This document shows, piece by piece, positions 62,301 to 64,000 of a stretch of 64,000 nt of DNA. The stretch is taken from positions 62,001-126,000 of the forward strand of contig JALQPE010001977.1 in NCBI GenBank assembly GCA_030407315.1, in the 5' to 3' direction. Position 1 is the stretch's first letter, and each line of letters opens with the position of its first letter. A program made the position numbers and the translations under genes. The stretch is from Asparagopsis taxiformis (lineage: Eukaryota > Rhodophyta > Florideophyceae > Bonnemaisoniales > Bonnemaisoniaceae). Under the pieces are notes generated by a model. It saw only the letters and a list, made by a program, of their open reading frames with translations. It made no database searches and had not been told where the DNA came from.

Positions 62301-63770
62301 ACCCTTTTTGACATGTGTGCGAGGAATGGTTTGATATTCGTTGCGCAGTACTTCCTGGAAAAGGCCTTGATACTGTGCAGAAGCAGTCATTTCCTTTGTG
62401 TCGCGAAAGAATGTGTTTCTGGACACAGAGCAAGCGGTTTTGAGTGCAATATGCATCTGGACGTTGGAATCTTGCAGAAGGACTTGTGAATAGATAGGGA
62501 TATCTGTGCGGATATTGCGAATTGCAAGTGTGTTCATGACGGTGCGAGTGTCCTGAAACGAGGGATCTTCTCCGGTTGACGGAGAAATGAGAAAGAAGAC
62601 GGCATCTGCAGAATTGATGCGGGCGCGATGGAGGTCAAACTCATTGCGAACCGAACCGATAAGAAACTGAAGACGTGATTGCAAAAACTGGTTCTTTGCG
62701 ATGTGATGAAACCATTCTCTGTCTGTCCATTTAGGATCTTCAACGAGCACAACGACTTTTGCATTGACATTGCTATGGCGTATGTCTGCGTAGAATTCGG
62801 AAACAAAATGGACGAGATCTGTAACCGTTGGGGTCCCAGCGACGATGACATGGCGAGTGTCAGCGCGCTTGACAAAGGTACCTGAGCCGCGTGAGTTTTG
62901 AGAGCGCTCAACGATTTCGGAAATGGCGGAGGTGAAAATGACGATGCCAACGATGATCATGAAAAAGGTGAAAAAACGGCCCTGCACAGTGGAGGGCGAA
63001 AAGTCTCCATAGCCAACAGTGGAGAGTGTTACGATTACAAAATAGCAGCTGTTGAAAAAGTTCCAATCGGAAAATTGGAACCAGCGCTGACGAAATTCGG
63101 GGGTGAGGAGATCTCCAGGGATCTCCAGCAATTGGATGCCGGCGGCGAGGGTGTAGAACAAGGTGAGACAGAGGAAGGACAATCGAATGAGCAGACGTTC
63201 CTGACTGAAAGACGCGACGTACACACGACGTTCCAGCCTGCTGTAGGCGCGATAGGCCGGTATGGAGCGGAGGAAGGAGTAATTGAGATAGTCTGCGGGG
63301 CCGTTTGCCATGAAAAGGGAGGGGAAGGACATGGCTTCCAGGAAGGAGGAGATGGTGAACATCGCACTGACAGCGGATTCGACATACCAAATGCGGAGGA
63401 TGAGATCAATGGAGAAGAGGGTTGCGAGGGATCGTTGGATGATGTAGACAGTGACGGAGACGTTTTGATGGTATGTACCGACGATATATGTGATGCAGAC
63501 GACGAGATTTGCGGAGAGTCGCATGAGTTCTACGTAGTAGAAAAGGTTTGTATCACGGTATCGGGATAGAAAGGCATTGTGGAGAACGACGAGAGAGTAC
63601 TTGCTTCTACGAAAGGCATTTTTGGATCGTCGGCGGGCGCTGTTGCGACGAAAGAGGTCTCGAAAGACGGAGAAGAATATGAGACCGACGTAAGTTAACA
63701 GGCCAGTGTATGTAGCGCGAGCGATAAATGCCCAGAGGACATCGTCCTTGCGCTCGAAGACGGGATCCAT
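59334..63770 (-). CDS. BK/Slo-type potassium channel with two RCK domains
   Basis: The 1,478-residue, single-exon protein has several hydrophobic segments in the first 290 residues. These include an Arg-rich S4-like stretch (AYRAYSRLERRVYVASF) and the selectivity filter TVGYGD at about residues 251-256. An RCK1 domain starts at about 305 (HVIVAGTPTVTDLVHFVSEF) and resembles BK channels in having no GxGxxG dinucleotide loop. A long region follows, and an RCK2 domain starts at about 785 (AGHVIVAMEGDAPLKNLPLLL). The rest, about 400 residues, is a Ser-rich cytosolic tail. BK channels open on voltage plus calcium; here the calcium bowl (a run of Asp) was not seen, so the ligand is open. The ATG at 63770 has no earlier in-frame ATG. 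Confidence 0.9.
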   Translation of the reverse strand: MDPVFERKDDVLWAFIARATYTGLLTYVGLIFFSVFRDLFRRNSARRRSKNAFRRSKYSLVVLHNAFLSRYRDTNLFYYVELMRLSANLVVCITYIVGTYHQNVSVTVYIIQRSLATLFSIDLILRIWYVESAVSAMFTISSFLEAMSFPSLFMANGPADYLNYSFLRSIPAYRAYSRLERRVYVASFSQERLLIRLSFLCLTLFYTLAAGIQLLEIPGDLLTPEFRQRWFQFSDWNFFNSCYFVIVTLSTVGYGDFSPSTVQGRFFTFFMIIVGIVIFTSAISEIVERSQNSRGSGTFVKRADTRHVIVAGTPTVTDLVHFVSEFYADIRHSNVNAKVVVLVEDPKWTDREWFHHIAKNQFLQSRLQFLIGSVRNEFDLHRARINSADAVFFLISPSTGEDPSFQDTRTVMNTLAIRNIRTDIPIYSQVLLQDSNVQMHIALKTACSVSRNTFFRDTKEMTASAQYQGLFQEVLRNEYQTIPRTHVKKGLRSLEDVLAHYSKVHKGSEVHKEQLNHNNDLERSEFVCLQELHMALISANVKANGVGTLLSNMYLDVQSHRIEGDPAWLTEYHMGASCSLSYAIIPEDISGVTVREISGDLFHLGLVLIATKHPLRSLPEPVLTTDRFLRGGDVAMFLTYHHSRYVASALQIIVRRFKTNSLRHPIGHSIAPRSQSSSILALGGDTPEFGKQQRSLQGPVMKSELVSQDSDARDLHHAITSPLRPNRRLASSFRAPYMNLSRDGSTPLTLNPASAEFFASSFPESPSMKTPHKSAKYMPDNLAGHVIVAMEGDAPLKNLPLLLRNLWHKDKRKSLASAVRERVVVIHPNISESYRSRFEQFERKCLFFVEGSPASQHTWVSAKLGTARSVCTMADYTQPWYISDARTIFTFMTLDVSTLNDQDVFVCSELVDEKSLEFLREPSHPRRVGALLGEPNVLPATDSPTLAVNEEQIKQESPSPPAPTPPSSASIPQRIAAKAKKVPEKLRLHSSTESPSDNSQTSISQQGTSRTNPAQSGESNVAQGNNISRSQSEKPPLLSIGTMSSLAHGLKNVLNTKETAGDVSPRTPPESPLLASAKQDADDLTEKKTMERSMSMRQNADGSPNSAQKYEAAKERRGTLFSRSRYASGELLIHSSAIALLIREYLEPGFVHFYSSLLGADASCSGLKVRLVRIPKSMFDEKMSLVRKDGKKLVRYSAIFKSLVRHGATPLGIYRSGNAPVLIPSKPRRKRGVTVYKEAMALLAEDDVTVETDDFVGKSNTFDKAKRFMEEQIKKVAPSKIREARGRDAIQGTAEFSGSSSESSSDVEDDADYDKIHEFDNASLRSFASPHSPRGRMGHLDDDGPTSPRNEDLRPMLQRTEAKHHSMGGPEFRPELSEFQPSSMETPMTSGGTDPGPTAQLSDFLHRIIPHGEEHESVMGGRKFKEVEVPGNHLPYVYTLPDPNTWCAESDGIFILMHPSLDLPLKWSETTNAALEEK

Positions 63771-64000
63771 GCGGACGGGTACTCGGAGGAGGGCGTGTGG
63801 TTGAGGCTTACGTGTGCGGAACGGGTGGAGGGGGATGTGAGAGGAGAAATATATTGAGATCAGAGTTTTTGAAATTTTGAAGTTTATGTGCTGTCGAATG
63901 CGTGATGCGCTGAAAATTATAACTCGTATCTACAGCGACGCGCCTCTCGCTGCAGCGAGTGACTTACAGGGTGACACGGCGTGCACAGTACAATACAGTT
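63771..64000. other. Promoter-side end of window, upstream of BK-type channel
   Basis: Holds the core-promoter candidate described separately. The neighbouring gene, if any, lies outside the window. Confidence 0.3.
63848..63855 (-). promoter_or_regulatory. TATA-like element upstream of the BK-type channel gene
   Basis: AATATATT lies about 78-85 bases upstream of the ATG at 63770 on the minus strand. Its position matches the TATA-like elements of the C2H2 and UBC2 genes. Confidence 0.35.

Noticed and set aside
1..64000. CRISPR array, insertion sequence, phage or viral element
   Set aside because: No regularly spaced repeats, transposase, integrase, reverse transcriptase or terminal inverted repeats were seen; the window is ordinary eukaryotic nuclear DNA.

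Overview
This is a eukaryotic nuclear window, most likely from a red alga (Rhodophyta), with a gene density and intron frequency like a multicellular florideophyte such as Chondrus. The reasons are these. About 26 well-supported protein genes are mostly single open frames. Only four of them have introns, eight in total, of 62-192 bases with GT..AG ends. Several products carry plastid-type transit peptides: the peroxiredoxin-like protein, the Trp/Tyr permease and a cyanobacterial-type ABC ATPase. A Golgi-type glycosyltransferase fusion and a P-loop sulfotransferase fit sulfated galactan biosynthesis. Core eukaryotic genes are present (uL22/RPL17, Rad6/UBC2, SEN54, UTP5, GCP3, ALG5, enolase). 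The species assignment is inference.

Layout. 0-9 kb: a three-exon protein of unknown function, an SDR oxidoreductase, mitochondrial-type bS21, a small acidic protein, a plastid peroxiredoxin-like protein, two adjacent membrane-anchored glutaminyl cyclases and a hemerythrin-like protein. 9-17 kb: ataxin-10, gamma-tubulin complex component 3 and a USP37-like deubiquitinase. 17-20.6 kb: a long gene-free, short-repeat-rich stretch in front of a five-finger C2H2 gene. 22-29 kb, all on the minus strand: a two-domain glycosyltransferase, a membrane-anchored subtilase, a phosphoserine-phosphatase-like protein that lacks catalytic residues, a secreted Cys-rich protein and tRNA-Gly(GCC). 30-38.7 kb: holocytochrome c synthase with a four-cysteine C-terminal extension, the ABC ATPase, a gene-poor 3 kb and a sulfotransferase. 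40-47.5 kb: a second C2H2 gene, ALG5, a bacterial-type aminotransferase, UTP5 and a membrane thioredoxin. 48-52.2 kb: a tandem pair of unrecognised three-pass membrane proteins. 52.7-64 kb: Trp/Tyr permease, UBC2/Rad6, SEN54, RPL17, enolase and a BK-type potassium channel.

The genes do not form an operon or an obvious gene cluster. Neighbours are unrelated housekeeping and cell-surface functions, often convergent with only 10-240 bases between stop codons. The two exceptions are the local duplications: the glutaminyl cyclase pair and the membrane-protein pair. The points most worth following are the phosphoserine-phosphatase pseudoenzyme, the GT-A/GT-B fusion, the HCCS extension with a symmetrical Cys pattern, the tandem membrane family and the plastid-targeted NitT/TauT-type ATPase.
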